Positions 18,663-28,507 are shown, counted from the stretch's first letter. The stretch: 64,000 nt of DNA from Rhizobium mongolense subsp. loessense (GCF_900099775.1 NZ_FMTM01000002.1:124001-188000), one strand, 5' to 3'. Numbers and translations: made by a program. The notes: generated by a model not told the origin, from the sequence alone.

Positions 18663-20018
18663 ATGCTGGACAAGACGAGGAGCACGGCTGCCGATGCCGT
18701 CGTCAACAATCCGAAATACATGCCGGGCTTCGGCAATGATTTCGAGACGGAGTCCCTGCCCGGTGCGCTGCCCCAGGGCCAGAACAGTCCGCAGAAATGC
18801 AATTACGGGCTTTATGCCGAGCAATTGTCAGGCTCGCCTTTTACCGCGCCGCGCGGCACCAACGAACGCTCCTGGCTCTACCGCATTCGCCCGAGTGTGC
18901 GCCACACAGGCCGCTTTTCCAACGCCAGTTATCCCTTCTGGAAATCAGCGCCCTGTCTCGATGATCATTCGCTGCCGCTCGGCCAGCTGCGCTGGAACCC
19001 GATCCCGGCGCCGGCCGACGAACTCAACTTCCTCGCCGGCATCCGCACGATGACAGCGGCCGGCGATGTCATGACCCAGACCGGCATGGCGACGCATGCC
19101 TATGTCTTCAATGCCGACATGGTTGATGACTACTTCTTCAATGCCGATGGAGAATTGCTGGTCGTGCCGCAGCTTGGCGCCATTTGTGTGTTCACCGAAA
19201 TGGGCATCATCGACGTCGAGCCTTTGGAGATCTGCCTTATTCCTCGTGGAATGATCTTCAAGGTAGCGCGCCTCGGCGAGGGTCCCGAGTGGCGTGGCTA
19301 TATTTGCGAGAACTATGGCGCCAAGTTCACGCTGCCGGATCGCGGACCGATCGGTGCCAATTGCCTCGCCAACCCGCGCGACTTCAAGACGCCGGCGGCC
19401 GCCTACGAAGACAAGGAGATCCCGTGCCGTCTCCACGTCAAATGGTGCGGCAAGTTTTATGCGACAGGAATCGGCCATTCGCCACTCGACGTGGTGGCCT
19501 GGCACGGCAACTATGCGCCGTTCAAGTATGATCTGCGCACTTTCGCGCCCGTCGGCGCAATCCTCTTCGATCATCCGGATCCATCGATCTTCACCGTGCT
19601 GACGGCGCCTTCGGGCGAAGAGGGAACGGCCAATGTCGATTTCGTCATCTTTCCACCACGATGGCTGGTGGCAGAACATACATTTCGTCCGCCCTGGTAC
19701 CACCGTAACATTATGAGCGAGTTCATGGGGCTCATCCATGGTCAATACGATGCCAAGGCGGAGGGTTTCGTGCCGGGCGGGATGAGCCTGCACAATATGA
19801 TGCTGCCGCATGGGCCAGACTCCACGGGCTTCGAAAAGGCATCCAGCGTCGATCTGCAACCGGTGAAGCTCGACCACACGATGGCCTTCATGTTCGAGAC
19901 CCGCTATCCGCAGCAACTGACACGATACGCAGCCGAGCTTGAGACGCTGCAGGATAACTATCTCGAATGCTGGGACGGTCTGGAGCGCAAATTCGACGGA
20001 ACGCCCGGCATCAAGTGA
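18663..20018 (+). CDS. hmgA: Homogentisate 1,2-dioxygenase
   Basis: This 451-residue cytoplasmic Fe(II) enzyme opens the ring of homogentisate to maleylacetoacetate in tyrosine and phenylalanine breakdown. The iron ligands are in [12 protein letters not shown] (His and Glu six residues apart, near 347-353), and the third His is in [11 protein letters not shown]. The N-terminal [11 protein letters not shown] and the segment [19 protein letters not shown] are characteristic. The ATG at 18663 is preceded by a very strong AGAGGAGGTG ribosome binding site. fahA follows after 39 bases. Confidence 0.96.
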   Translation: MLDKTRSTAADAVVNNPKYMPGFGNDFETESLPGALPQGQNSPQKCNYGLYAEQLSGSPFTAPRGTNERSWLYRIRPSVRHTGRFSNASYPFWKSAPCLDDHSLPLGQLRWNPIPAPADELNFLAGIRTMTAAGDVMTQTGMATHAYVFNADMVDDYFFNADGELLVVPQLGAICVFTEMGIIDVEPLEICLIPRGMIFKVARLGEGPEWRGYICENYGAKFTLPDRGPIGANCLANPRDFKTPAAAYEDKEIPCRLHVKWCGKFYATGIGHSPLDVVAWHGNYAPFKYDLRTFAPVGAILFDHPDPSIFTVLTAPSGEEGTANVDFVIFPPRWLVAEHTFRPPWYHRNIMSEFMGLIHGQYDAKAEGFVPGGMSLHNMMLPHGPDSTGFEKASSVDLQPVKLDHTMAFMFETRYPQQLTRYAAELETLQDNYLECWDGLERKFDGTPGIK

Positions 20019-20057
20019 AGCCGTTTACCGGCTATTCAAAAAACGGAAATCAAACGC

Positions 20058-21074
20058 ATGAAGCTTGCAACGCTCAAGGATACCACCCGTGATGGCCGCC
20101 TGGTCGTCGTTTCCAAAGACCTCAGCCGATGCTCCGATGTGAGCCATATCGCCCGCACGCTTCAGGCCGCGCTCGACGACTGGGCACACGCTGCGCCACG
20201 CCTAGCGGCGGTTGCGGAGGGTCTGGAAACCGGCGCGCAGCCAGCCATGCGATTTCACGAGCACGATGCCGCATCACCGCTGCCGCGCGCTTATCAATGG
20301 GCGGATGGTTCAGCTTACGTCAACCACGTCGAGCTGGTTCGCAAGGCGCGCAACGCGGAGATGCCAGAAACCTTCTGGACCGAGCCTTTGATGTATCAAG
20401 GTGGCTCCGACAGCTTTCTTGGCCCGCGCGACGCCATTTTGATGGCGGACGAATCCTATGGTATCGACATGGAGGCGGAGATCGCTGTCATCGTCGATGA
20501 CGTGCCAATGGGCTCCACGATCGACGAAGCGCGTAGCGCCATCCGGCTCGTCATGCTCGTCAACGATGTTTCCCTGCGCGGATTGATCCCGGCCGAGCTT
20601 GCAAAAGGCTTTGGATTCTTCCAGTCAAAACCCTCCTCTGCATTCTCGCCGATTGCGGTGACGATAGACGAGCTTGGTGATGCCTGGGATGGCGGCAAAC
20701 TGCATCTGCCGCTCCTCGTCGACCTCAATGGCCAGCCCTTCGGGCGCGCTAATGCCGGTATCGACATGACATTCGATTTCGGTCAGCTCATTGCCCACGC
20801 TGCCAAGACGCGACCGCTCGGCGCCGGCACCATCATCGGCTCCGGGACGGTCTCCAACAAGCTGGACGACGGGCCGGGCAAGCCGATCTCGGAAGGAGGC
20901 GCCGGCTATTCCTGCATCGCCGAGATCCGCATGATCGAAACGATCGGGACCGGCGCGGCCGCAACGCCCTTCATGCGGTTCGGCGATACCGTCCGCATCG
21001 AGATGAAGGATGTCCATGGGCGCTCGATCTTCGGAGCCATCGAGCAGGTCGTTGCGAGATACGAAAGGCAGTGA
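20058..21074 (+). CDS. fahA: Fumarylacetoacetase
   Basis: This 338-residue hydrolase catalyses the last step of tyrosine breakdown, splitting fumarylacetoacetate into fumarate and acetoacetate. The metal-binding acidic pair is in GIDMEAEIAVIVDD (near residue 140), followed by LVNDVSLRGLIP, GFGFFQSKPSSAFSP and the GSGTVSN loop, all standard for the bacterial FAH family. It overlaps the start of maiA, so the pathway enzymes are translationally coupled. Confidence 0.94.
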   Translation: MKLATLKDTTRDGRLVVVSKDLSRCSDVSHIARTLQAALDDWAHAAPRLAAVAEGLETGAQPAMRFHEHDAASPLPRAYQWADGSAYVNHVELVRKARNAEMPETFWTEPLMYQGGSDSFLGPRDAILMADESYGIDMEAEIAVIVDDVPMGSTIDEARSAIRLVMLVNDVSLRGLIPAELAKGFGFFQSKPSSAFSPIAVTIDELGDAWDGGKLHLPLLVDLNGQPFGRANAGIDMTFDFGQLIAHAAKTRPLGAGTIIGSGTVSNKLDDGPGKPISEGGAGYSCIAEIRMIETIGTGAAATPFMRFGDTVRIEMKDVHGRSIFGAIEQVVARYERQ

Positions 21075-21742
21075 GCGCAGACATGGCCAGCGAAACCGTT
21101 CTTTTCGACTACTGGCGCTCTTCGGCAAGCTATCGCGTCCGGATCGCACTCAACATGCTGGCAATCCCTTATCGGTCGGTTCCCGTCGATCTCCTGGCAA
21201 GCCAACACAAGCAGGCGGCTCATCTCGCGCGAAATCCCCAGGGTCTGGTGCCCGTGCTTGCCATCGACGGCGAGATGCTGACCCAGTCGCTCGCCATCAT
21301 CGAGTATCTTTCGGAAACGCGGCCGAATGCAGGCCTGCTGCCCTCGGATGCTTTGGGTCGCCAGCGCGTCAGGGCCCTTTCTTATGCCATCGCAATGGAC
21401 ATTCATCCTATCTGCAATCTGAGCGTCGTTTCCCACGTCATGCAGCAATCGGACGATCCGCACGCTGCCCGGCTGGCATGGATGGGCAAATTCATCCGCG
21501 AGGGCCTTGACGCTTTCGAGCGTATGTTGAGGGCGCCGGAGGCCGGTGAGTTCTGCCATGCAGATCAGCCTACGATGGCTGACCTTTGCCTCGTGCCGCA
21601 GATCTACAATGCCCGGCGCTGGAACGTCGATCTTTCCGCCTACCCGCGCGCGGCAGCCATCGCAGAAAAATGCGAAAGGCTGCCTGCCTTTGCTGCGGCT
21701 CATCCCGATCGGGCGGCGGGCCCGAACTTTCCGGCAAAATAG
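21071..21742 (+). CDS. maiA: Maleylacetoacetate isomerase (zeta-class GST)
   Basis: This protein of about 220 residues belongs to the glutathione S-transferase fold and converts maleylacetoacetate to fumarylacetoacetate with glutathione as cofactor. YWRSSASYRVRIALN holds the zeta-class active-site serine motif (SSxSxR), NPQGLVPVL and LTQSLAIIEYL bind glutathione, and the C-terminal helical domain follows. A GTG at 21071 overlaps the fahA stop; an ATG at 21083 (MASETVLFDYW) is an equally reasonable start. It ends only 9 bases from the convergent lytic transglycosylase gene. Confidence 0.93.
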   Translation: MSADMASETVLFDYWRSSASYRVRIALNMLAIPYRSVPVDLLASQHKQAAHLARNPQGLVPVLAIDGEMLTQSLAIIEYLSETRPNAGLLPSDALGRQRVRALSYAIAMDIHPICNLSVVSHVMQQSDDPHAARLAWMGKFIREGLDAFERMLRAPEAGEFCHADQPTMADLCLVPQIYNARRWNVDLSAYPRAAAIAEKCERLPAFAAAHPDRAAGPNFPAK

Positions 21743-21751
21743 AAAAAGCCC

Positions 21752-22699
21752 TTATTCATTCTTGAATACCAGGCAGACGCCGCCGCGCTTGCGCACCTCG
21801 GTGCAGACCTGATTTGCCTCCGTCCTCGTTTGGCGCGCAACGCGAGCCACATAGCGCGGCCGGTAACCGAAGCTGCGGTCTCGCTGGCGTAGAATTAGTG
21901 GTTTTTCGGCGTTTAGAGGCGCCGGCAACTTGTAAACGTCTTCCAGAAAAAGACTACGCGCTTCCGCAGGATCGAAGTGCGCGGCCAGCTGCGCGCCCCA
22001 GGGCGCCCACTCGCCTTCGGGCTGCCAAGGCGTATTCTTTAAACGGCGGCTTTCGGCAAGAGCAGTACAAGCCTCCAGGAACGTCTTGTCCTTATCGAGT
22101 TCCGGCGCTGCTTTGTCGGGCGGGCTGCTCTTCCATTCTTCAATGCTGTGTGCGGTGATCGCCGTGACATAGCTTCGTGTTTCGAAAGGCAACGCGCCAT
22201 GTTCGAGGAATGACGAAAGGCTGTTTTCGCCGGCATTATAGGCTGCCGCTGCAAGCCCCAAATTGCCGAAACGGTTACGCAATTCATTCAGATAGGACGC
22301 CGATGCCTGCAGCGCGCTGAGCGCATCATAGCTGTTTTCTAGGCCGCGCAATTTGGCAGTGTCCGGCATGAATTGCGCAATCCCTTGAGCGCCTTTCGGA
22401 CTGAGCGCATCGGGGCGAAAACGGCTTTCCCGCCAGATGAGCCGTGCAAAATAGTCAGGAGGAAGTCGGTTAGCGCGCGCAAGATGATCGATGGCCATGC
22501 AAATGTCGGCGCTGAAGCTCTCCTTTCTGACGCAAAGGGCCGGCCCGCCTGCCGAAGCCTCTAGAGAATAAAGGCATGCCGGCGGCGCGGCACGCCATTC
22601 GGGCTGGGAATGTCCAGGGTGGCTGCCAAAAAAAGTGGCAATGAGCGCACCTGCGATCGGCGCAAGTCTTTCGGCTGCCTTCCCTATGGAGCGCCTCAT
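21752..22699 (-). CDS. Secreted lytic murein transglycosylase (SLT domain)
   Basis: This 315-residue exported enzyme is predicted to cleave peptidoglycan in the periplasm. The N-terminal hydrophobic segment LAPIAGALIATFFGSHPGHS looks like a signal peptide. The SLT domain follows, with the catalytic glutamate at about residue 91 in WRESRFRPDALSPKGAQGIA and downstream AAAYNAGENSLSSFL. The C-terminal 150 residues have no recognised domain apart from a basic end with RYVARVARQTRTEA. The start at 22699 has a GGGGAGAGGG site. Such proteins often accompany secretion or conjugation systems, but no such genes are in the window. Confidence 0.88.
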   Translation of the reverse strand: MRRSIGKAAERLAPIAGALIATFFGSHPGHSQPEWRAAPPACLYSLEASAGGPALCVRKESFSADICMAIDHLARANRLPPDYFARLIWRESRFRPDALSPKGAQGIAQFMPDTAKLRGLENSYDALSALQASASYLNELRNRFGNLGLAAAAYNAGENSLSSFLEHGALPFETRSYVTAITAHSIEEWKSSPPDKAAPELDKDKTFLEACTALAESRRLKNTPWQPEGEWAPWGAQLAAHFDPAEARSLFLEDVYKLPAPLNAEKPLILRQRDRSFGYRPRYVARVARQTRTEANQVCTEVRKRGGVCLVFKNE

Positions 22700-22766
22700 C
22701 GGTGCCCTCTCCCCTACTCCATCGGATCGTCGGGGCGAGACTATCACAAAATTGCGCGCAAGCCGC

Positions 22767-23930
22767 CTATCGCAGACGCTCGTGCAACTGCGAGATCACG
22801 CCAACTTCGGCATTGGCGAAGGCAAGCCGGAGATAGTCCTCCTGTCCCTCGCCAAAATAGCTTCCGGGGATACAGATCACCCCGGCTTCCTTCGCCAGCT
22901 TTTCCGCCACCTCGGCGGAAGGTGTGTTGCCGTAAGGATGCCGGATGAAGGCAAAGTAGGCGCCGACGGCGGCGATCGACCAGCCGTCCGTTGCTGCCAT
23001 GACCGCTTTCAGCGCATCGGCGCGGCGGGAGATTTCCAGTCGATTTGCCACGCGCCAGTCCGCCAGAATTGGAAGCGCTGCCGCTACGGCGACCTGAGCC
23101 GCCCGCGGGGCGCAGATCTGCATGTTGTCCATGATCTTCGTGATCTCGCCGAGGATGCGCGGACCTGCTGTGATCGCCCCCAATCGATGTCCCGGAATAC
23201 AGAAGGATTTGGAGAAACTGTAGAGGAGGACTAGCGTCTCTTCCCAGCCCTCGATGGAGAGCAGGTCGTGCGGTGCTCCGGCATCGGTCGGCAGAAAGTC
23301 CCGATAGGTTTCGTCCAGGATCAGCCACGCTCCATGTTTTTGGCAGAGCTGAAAGAGTTCGCGAAGCAGCGCCGGCGGGTAAACAGCACCGGTCGGATTG
23401 TTCGGCGAAACGACCGCAAGGCCACGCGCTCCCGACAACAGGGCCTTTTCTGCCGAGACCAGGCTGGGCAGAAAGCCTTTTTCGGCATCGCAATCTACGA
23501 GAACACGTCCGATCCCTAGCATCGAAAGCGTGGTTTCGTGGTTGAAATAGAAGGGATTGGTGAGCGCCATCGTCTCGCCCGACTTGGCAAGCGCGATGGT
23601 GGTGCACATGAAGGCCTGGTTGCAGCCCGAGGTAATATGGATGTTGGCGGCAGAAACGCTTGCGCCATAGACCGCCGACACATGTGTCGCATAAGCCTTT
23701 CTGAGCACCTCCTCCCCCTCGATCGCCCCGTAGCCGGTCATGGCCGGAGAGGCGGCCGCCTCGCCGAGGAGCCGTAGCATCTCGGGATGGGCCGGATAGC
23801 CGGGTACAGCTTGGGACAGATCAATCAGCGGCCCTTTGGCACCATCATAGTCACTTGCCCAGGCAAGTACGGAGGGGATGGGCGGCGGCGACAGACGGAC
23901 GACCAGCGGATTTGGATGAGCAAGCGGCAT
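22767..23930 (-). CDS. PLP-dependent class I/II aminotransferase
   Basis: This 387-residue fold-type I aminotransferase has the PLP lysine at residue 241 in SFSKSFCIPGHRLG, the phosphate-binding and ring-contact residues in VVSPNNPTGAVYP (near 175), and LILDETYRDFLP (Asp206). The substrate cannot be read from the sequence. It starts 25 bases after the LysR gene stop and is probably cotranscribed with it, and both are divergent from the ureohydrolase and polyamine-type ABC genes. A role in the metabolism of an amine or guanidino amino acid is therefore plausible but unproven. Confidence 0.88.
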   Translation of the reverse strand: MPLAHPNPLVVRLSPPPIPSVLAWASDYDGAKGPLIDLSQAVPGYPAHPEMLRLLGEAAASPAMTGYGAIEGEEVLRKAYATHVSAVYGASVSAANIHITSGCNQAFMCTTIALAKSGETMALTNPFYFNHETTLSMLGIGRVLVDCDAEKGFLPSLVSAEKALLSGARGLAVVSPNNPTGAVYPPALLRELFQLCQKHGAWLILDETYRDFLPTDAGAPHDLLSIEGWEETLVLLYSFSKSFCIPGHRLGAITAGPRILGEITKIMDNMQICAPRAAQVAVAAALPILADWRVANRLEISRRADALKAVMAATDGWSIAAVGAYFAFIRHPYGNTPSAEVAEKLAKEAGVICIPGSYFGEGQEDYLRLAFANAEVGVISQLHERLR

Positions 23931-23955
23931 TCCAGGGCTTTCCTTGAAAGATCGA

Positions 23956-24999
23956 TCAGGATTTCAAACGGCGCTTGACGGGCCGTTGTGCCGCAGCGCG
24001 CGCGCGGGAGACAGGCGTGAAGCTTTCAGCCGCCCCCGCCAAGGCGTCAACGCGTCCGCGCCCGCGGATCGCACGCCGGGCGGACGCCTGCGGTTCTGCT
24101 CCGCGGTCGCTTTCGAGCGCCGAGAAAAACCAGTCGACAAAGACCTTGACGATCGGCGCGGAACGCACTTCGTTTCGGCAGGCGACATAAAAGGCATCAT
24201 TGGCAGGAACGGAGAGATCGAAGGGCACGACGAGTTCGCCTTGAGCAATCAGGCTACCGGCCGTAATCGTATCGCCAAGTGCGACCCCCTGCCCGCTCAA
24301 GGCCGCCTCCGTCGAAAGGCGCGCATCGCTCATGAAGTGCTGCCTGCCCCGCGCCATGTCCAGCGCGTCCGCTGCCGCCAGCCACGTGTTCCATTCGCGT
24401 CCATCGTCGCCGTGAAGCAGAACATGGTCGCGCAGATCGCGCACCGAACGCACTGCCCGGCTGTTCATTAAGGTTGGACTGACGACCGGAAAAAGCTGCA
24501 GGTTGCTCCAAAGACGCGCCCAGCAGTCCAGCCAGGTCCCGTCACCATAGAGAATACAGACATCGATATCCGGCGAGTAAAGCAGCTCAGGATCATTGGA
24601 GGCGACGAGCGTCAGGCTGATATCGGGAAACTGTTCGCTGAACTGGTGCATGCGCGGGATCAGCCAGAAGGACAGCAAGGCCGGAACGCATGAAATTCTA
24701 AGGCTCCCGCTTGTCGACGGACGGGTCACCAGGGCCGTTGCCGCCGCAATGTTCTCGAATGCATGTGTCAGAGCCGGCAACAGCAGGGCAGCCTGCGGCG
24801 TAAGCTTCAGCCGTTTACCATTGCGCTCAAAGAGCGGCGTGCCGAAGACCGCCTCCAGCGCCTTGATCTGATGGCTGACGGCACCATGGGTAACATTGAG
24901 CTCGCGCGCAGCCGCCGAGACCGAGCCCCGGCGGGCAGCCGCCTCGAAAGCACGCAGAGAATTCAGAGGCGGCAGTCGGTTGAACATGGCAATCTGCAT
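23956..24999 (-). CDS. LysR-family regulator (GcvA-like)
   Basis: This protein of about 347 residues begins MQIAMFNRLPPLNSLRAFEA. The HTH region GSVSAAARELNVTHGAVSHQ and the following LEAVFGTPLFERNGKRLKLT are typical of the GcvA/AmpR branch. A periplasmic-binding-protein-like effector domain follows. The last 45 residues are an unusual Ala/Arg-rich basic tail (RAIRGRGRVDAL ... PVKRRLKS), longer than in most family members. A start at 24987 is also possible. It lies upstream of the aminotransferase and divergent from the ureohydrolase gene, with a dyad in the shared intergenic region. Confidence 0.88.
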   Translation of the reverse strand: MQIAMFNRLPPLNSLRAFEAAARRGSVSAAARELNVTHGAVSHQIKALEAVFGTPLFERNGKRLKLTPQAALLLPALTHAFENIAAATALVTRPSTSGSLRISCVPALLSFWLIPRMHQFSEQFPDISLTLVASNDPELLYSPDIDVCILYGDGTWLDCWARLWSNLQLFPVVSPTLMNSRAVRSVRDLRDHVLLHGDDGREWNTWLAAADALDMARGRQHFMSDARLSTEAALSGQGVALGDTITAGSLIAQGELVVPFDLSVPANDAFYVACRNEVRSAPIVKVFVDWFFSALESDRGAEPQASARRAIRGRGRVDALAGAAESFTPVSRARAAAQRPVKRRLKS

Positions 25000-25039
25000 G
25001 TGAATAAATCTCACGCTTACTGCTATAACAATGTGAGTT

Positions 25040-25068
25040 GCATTTCCAACCTTTTTGTTGGGTAATGC
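25040..25068 (+). promoter_or_regulatory. Dyad upstream of the ureohydrolase gene
   Basis: GCATT-T-CCAAC, spacer CTTTTT, GTTGG-GT-AATGC forms a nested inverted repeat in the 154-base region between the divergent LysR and ureohydrolase genes. A second, looser pair CTCAC/GTGAG flanks 25011-25037. Such dyads are usual LysR-type binding sites; it could also be a stem-loop in the leader. Confidence 0.45.
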
Positions 25069-25153
25069 AGAAAAAGCAAGAACGACGAGGGGAATGACGT
25101 GAGGCCGCAGCAAGGTTCCGCTTCCCCGCCGTTAAGACAAGAGGTGAACCGGA

Positions 25154-26245
25154 ATGGTCTGGAATCAGACGAAGCTCGAAGAACTGCGCGCAAAATTTGC
25201 CGACAGCCATGGCGGCGAAATATTCGATCCCGACTTTCGCAAGGTAGCCGACAAGATCTTTTCAAAAAGCGGCACGCGCCTTGCGCCCTATGCCGGGGTT
25301 CCGACATTTCTCAGCGCACCCTATATGCAGGTTGCCGCCGACGAGCCGGATTTCGGCAATCTGCAGGTTGCAATCACCGGCGTTCCGATGGATCTCGGCG
25401 TCACCAACCGTCCGGGATCGCGCTTCGGACCGCGGGCACTGCGCGCAATCGAGCGCATTGGTCCTTATAACCATGTGCTGGGCACGGCGCCGCTGTTTGA
25501 TTTGCGCGCAGCCGATATCGGCGACATCCCCTTCCAGAGCCGTTACCGACTGGAGCTTAGCCATGAGGACATCGAAAAACGCATCGGCCAGATGGTCGAT
25601 GCAGGCGTCGCACCGCTTTGCGTCGGCGGCGATCACTCGATAACTCACCCGATCCTCAAGGCAGTCGGCAAGAAGCAGCCGGTCGGCATGATCCACATCG
25701 ATGCGCATTGTGATACCGGCGGCGCCTTCGACCAGACAAAATTCCACCACGGCGGTCCATTCCGCAATGCCGTTCTCGACGGCGTGCTCGATCCGACACG
25801 CACGGTGCAGATCGGCATCCGCGGTTCGGCAGAATATCTCTGGGAGTTTTCCTACGAATCCGGAATGACCGTGATCCACGCCGAGGAGGTGGGCGGCATG
25901 GGCATGTCCGCGATCATCGAGAGAGCGAAGGAAATCGTCGGCGACGCGCCGACCTATCTCTCCTTCGACGTCGACAGCCTCGACCCGAGCTTTGCGCCCG
26001 GCACCGGCACGCCGGAAGTCGGCGGCCTGACGACACGGGAAGTTCTGCAATTGATCCGCGGCCTGAAAGGGATCAATCTTGTCGGCGGAGATGTTGTCGA
26101 GGTGGCCCCGCAATATGACGCGACGACGAATACCGCCCATGCCGGCGCCCAGGTCTTGTTCGAAATCCTGAGCCTGATGGTCTTCAGCCCGTCCATCGGC
26201 AGCAAGGCGGCTAAAAATCGGCAACGACCGGAAACTGCAACATGA
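25154..26245 (+). CDS. Ureohydrolase family enzyme (agmatinase or guanidinobutyrase type)
   Basis: This 363-residue binuclear manganese hydrolase releases urea from a guanidino compound. The metal motifs are GGDHS (near 159), DAHCD (near 183) and SFDVDSLDPSFAPG (near 270). EVGGLTTRE is the usual downstream motif. It has an N-terminal extension of about 45 residues relative to arginases, as in agmatinase-type and guanidinobutyrase-type members; the exact substrate cannot be assigned. An AGAGGTG site precedes the ATG. It begins an operon with a polyamine-type ABC transporter, so uptake of the guanidino substrate or product is likely. Confidence 0.88.
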   Translation: MVWNQTKLEELRAKFADSHGGEIFDPDFRKVADKIFSKSGTRLAPYAGVPTFLSAPYMQVAADEPDFGNLQVAITGVPMDLGVTNRPGSRFGPRALRAIERIGPYNHVLGTAPLFDLRAADIGDIPFQSRYRLELSHEDIEKRIGQMVDAGVAPLCVGGDHSITHPILKAVGKKQPVGMIHIDAHCDTGGAFDQTKFHHGGPFRNAVLDGVLDPTRTVQIGIRGSAEYLWEFSYESGMTVIHAEEVGGMGMSAIIERAKEIVGDAPTYLSFDVDSLDPSFAPGTGTPEVGGLTTREVLQLIRGLKGINLVGGDVVEVAPQYDATTNTAHAGAQVLFEILSLMVFSPSIGSKAAKNRQRPETAT

Positions 26246-26273
26246 CAGACCAAACAAAAGAGGGAACAAAGCC

Positions 26274-27362
26274 ATGAAAACCATTCTCGACAAGGCGGTC
26301 AGCCGCCGAAACCTGCTGGCAACCGGCCTGGCCGCCACCAGCATTCTCGCCATGCCCTCCATTTTGCGGGCGCAGGACAAGTCGCTGAAAGTCGGCGTCT
26401 ATGGCGGCTACTTCAAGGATTCGTTCGACAAGAACGTCTTCCCGGAATTCACCAAGGCGACCGGCATTGCGGTCGAATCGGTTGCCGAACCGACAGGCGA
26501 GGCCTGGCTCGTGCAGCTGGAGCAGGCTGCCAAGGCCGGCCAGGCGCCTGCCGACCTTTCGATGATGTCGCAGGTCGCAATGCTCAAGGGCCAGGCGACC
26601 GAGCTGTGGACGCCGATCGACACAGCAAAGCTCAAGAACGCCTCCGGCCTCATCGACCGCTTCGTCAACAAATATCCGGATGGCCGTGTTGCCGGCGTCG
26701 GGGCCGTTGCGTGGTACATCACGCTCGTCACCAATACCGACGTCTTTAAAGAAGCGCCGACCTCCTGGAATGCCCTTTGGGACCCGGCAAATGCCGACAA
26801 ACTCGGCTTGCTTGCCCTTGTTTCCAACTCGTTCCTGCTGGAAGTGACGGCCAAGACACATTTCGGCGGCACGAACGCACTCGATACGGAAGAGGGTCTT
26901 TTGAAGGCGTTCGAAAAGCTTGCCGAGGTGAAGCCAAATGTCCGCCTGTGGTATCGCGACGAGGCACAGTTCGAGCAGGCGCTGAAGTCCGGTGAGATCC
27001 CGATGGGACAGTATTATCACGACGTCACCGGCCTTGCGGCCGCCGATGGTTTCCCAGTCCGCTCGACGTTCCCCAAGGAAGGCGGCATCCAGGATTCCGG
27101 CTGCTGGGCGTTGTCGCGTGCCTCCAAGAAGACGGAAGAGGCACATATTTTCATCGACTACATGTGCCAGCCGGCCATCCAGGCACTGATGTCGCGCAAG
27201 GTAGGCACCGCGCCAACGATCAAGCGCGAGTTGCTTGACCTGACCGACAAGGAGTTTGCAGCCGTCGCCTCCGACATCGAGCCGATTACGCCGCGCTACG
27301 ATCTTTATCAGACCAAGTCCGATTGGCTGAACCAGAAGTGGACGGAACTCATCGTCGGTTGA
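26274..27362 (+). CDS. ABC transporter substrate-binding protein, polyamine type
   Basis: This 362-residue periplasmic binding protein of the PotD/PotF-like family has a twin-arginine style signal: SRRNLLATGLAATSILAMPS, with cleavage probably after ILRAQ. The mature part begins KSLKVGVYGGYFKDSF and shows the class I/II mixed fold typical of spermidine/putrescine binding proteins (TLVTNTDVFKEAPTSWNALW). It lies 28 bases after the ureohydrolase gene and 107 bases before the ATPase gene. Confidence 0.88.
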   Translation: MKTILDKAVSRRNLLATGLAATSILAMPSILRAQDKSLKVGVYGGYFKDSFDKNVFPEFTKATGIAVESVAEPTGEAWLVQLEQAAKAGQAPADLSMMSQVAMLKGQATELWTPIDTAKLKNASGLIDRFVNKYPDGRVAGVGAVAWYITLVTNTDVFKEAPTSWNALWDPANADKLGLLALVSNSFLLEVTAKTHFGGTNALDTEEGLLKAFEKLAEVKPNVRLWYRDEAQFEQALKSGEIPMGQYYHDVTGLAAADGFPVRSTFPKEGGIQDSGCWALSRASKKTEEAHIFIDYMCQPAIQALMSRKVGTAPTIKRELLDLTDKEFAAVASDIEPITPRYDLYQTKSDWLNQKWTELIVG

Positions 27363-27469
27363 GCTTTCGAGACTGAACGCCCCATAACAACGCATGCGCC
27401 TTGCGCCTTTGACGGCCGGGGCCTATGCGGGGGCAGTCGTCCTATGCACGTGGCCCATGCGGGGGATTT

Positions 27470-28507
27470 ATGTCCGGACTAGCACTCAACAATATCACCA
27501 AACAATTCGGCGCCTTCACCGCCGTCGACAATGTGCAGCTCAACGTTCCCCATGGCACGTTCGTCTGCCTGCTCGGACCCTCCGGCTGCGGCAAGACAAC
27601 GCTGCTGCGCATGATAGCCGGTCTCGACATGCCGACGAGCGGCGCCATTGTGCTCGACGGCAACGACATTACGGCCGTCCCGACCCACAAGCGCGATCTG
27701 GGGATGGTGTTTCAGTCCCTCGCGCTTTTCCCTCACCTGACCGTCGGCGAAAACATCGCTTATCCGCTGCGGATCCGTGGCACGGCCAAGGAAGCCCAGA
27801 AGAAGCGTGTCGATGAGCTGCTGTCGCTGATCCATTTGCCCGGCTATGCAGACCGGCCCGTGAACAAGCTTTCTGGCGGCCAGCGCCAGCGTGTCGCAAT
27901 TGCCCGTGCACTGACGATTTCGCCGAAGCTCTTCCTGCTCGACGAACCGCTGTCGGCCCTCGATGCAAAACTGCGCGAGGCCATGCAGGTGGAACTCCGG
28001 CAGCTGCAGCAGACGCTTGGCATCACGACGATCGTCGTGACCCACGACCAGCGCGAAGCAATGACGATGGCAGATACCGTTGTCGTCATGAACAGTGGCG
28101 AACTGCGCCAGGCAGCAAGCCCGATCGAGATCTACCGCCGTCCCGCCGACCGCTTCGTCGCCGATTTCATCGGCTCGACCAACCTGCTCACGACAGAAGC
28201 CGACAGCGCCGGCCGCGCAACGGTCTTCGGCAAGGTCATCGAAGGCGTTCTGCTTCCGCCCGGCCTTAACAGGGCAACGATCTCGGTGCGGCCGGAGGAC
28301 GTGCATCTGACAGCGCCAGGCGGCGACACTATTGCTGGCAGGGTAACCTTCATTCGCGATCTGGGCGGCACGATCGAGACCTTCCTCGATCTATCCGGAA
28401 CACAGGTCGTCGCCGTTTCGACGCCGCGCGAAAGGCCGGCCGTCACCGTGGGCCAGGAGGTTGGCGTCAAGCTCTCGCCGGAAGTCTGCGTGGTACTGCA
28501 AAAATGA
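27470..28507 (+). CDS. ABC transporter ATPase, polyamine type (PotA-like)
   Basis: This 345-residue ATPase has Walker A GPSGCGKTT, the Q-loop in MVFQSLALFPHLTV, the signature [15 protein letters not shown], Walker B LFLLDEPLSALD, and the H-loop in VVTHDQREAM. A C-terminal TOBE-like domain follows, ISVRPEDVHL being typical of the PotA/FbpC group. The start MSGLALNNITK at 27470 has GGGGGA six bases upstream. A near-identical copy of that upstream element (GGCCTATGCGGGGG at 27420, GGCCCATGCGGGGG at 27452) lies 32 bases earlier. It overlaps the next permease gene by four bases. Confidence 0.93.
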   Translation: MSGLALNNITKQFGAFTAVDNVQLNVPHGTFVCLLGPSGCGKTTLLRMIAGLDMPTSGAIVLDGNDITAVPTHKRDLGMVFQSLALFPHLTVGENIAYPLRIRGTAKEAQKKRVDELLSLIHLPGYADRPVNKLSGGQRQRVAIARALTISPKLFLLDEPLSALDAKLREAMQVELRQLQQTLGITTIVVTHDQREAMTMADTVVVMNSGELRQAASPIEIYRRPADRFVADFIGSTNLLTTEADSAGRATVFGKVIEGVLLPPGLNRATISVRPEDVHLTAPGGDTIAGRVTFIRDLGGTIETFLDLSGTQVVAVSTPRERPAVTVGQEVGVKLSPEVCVVLQK

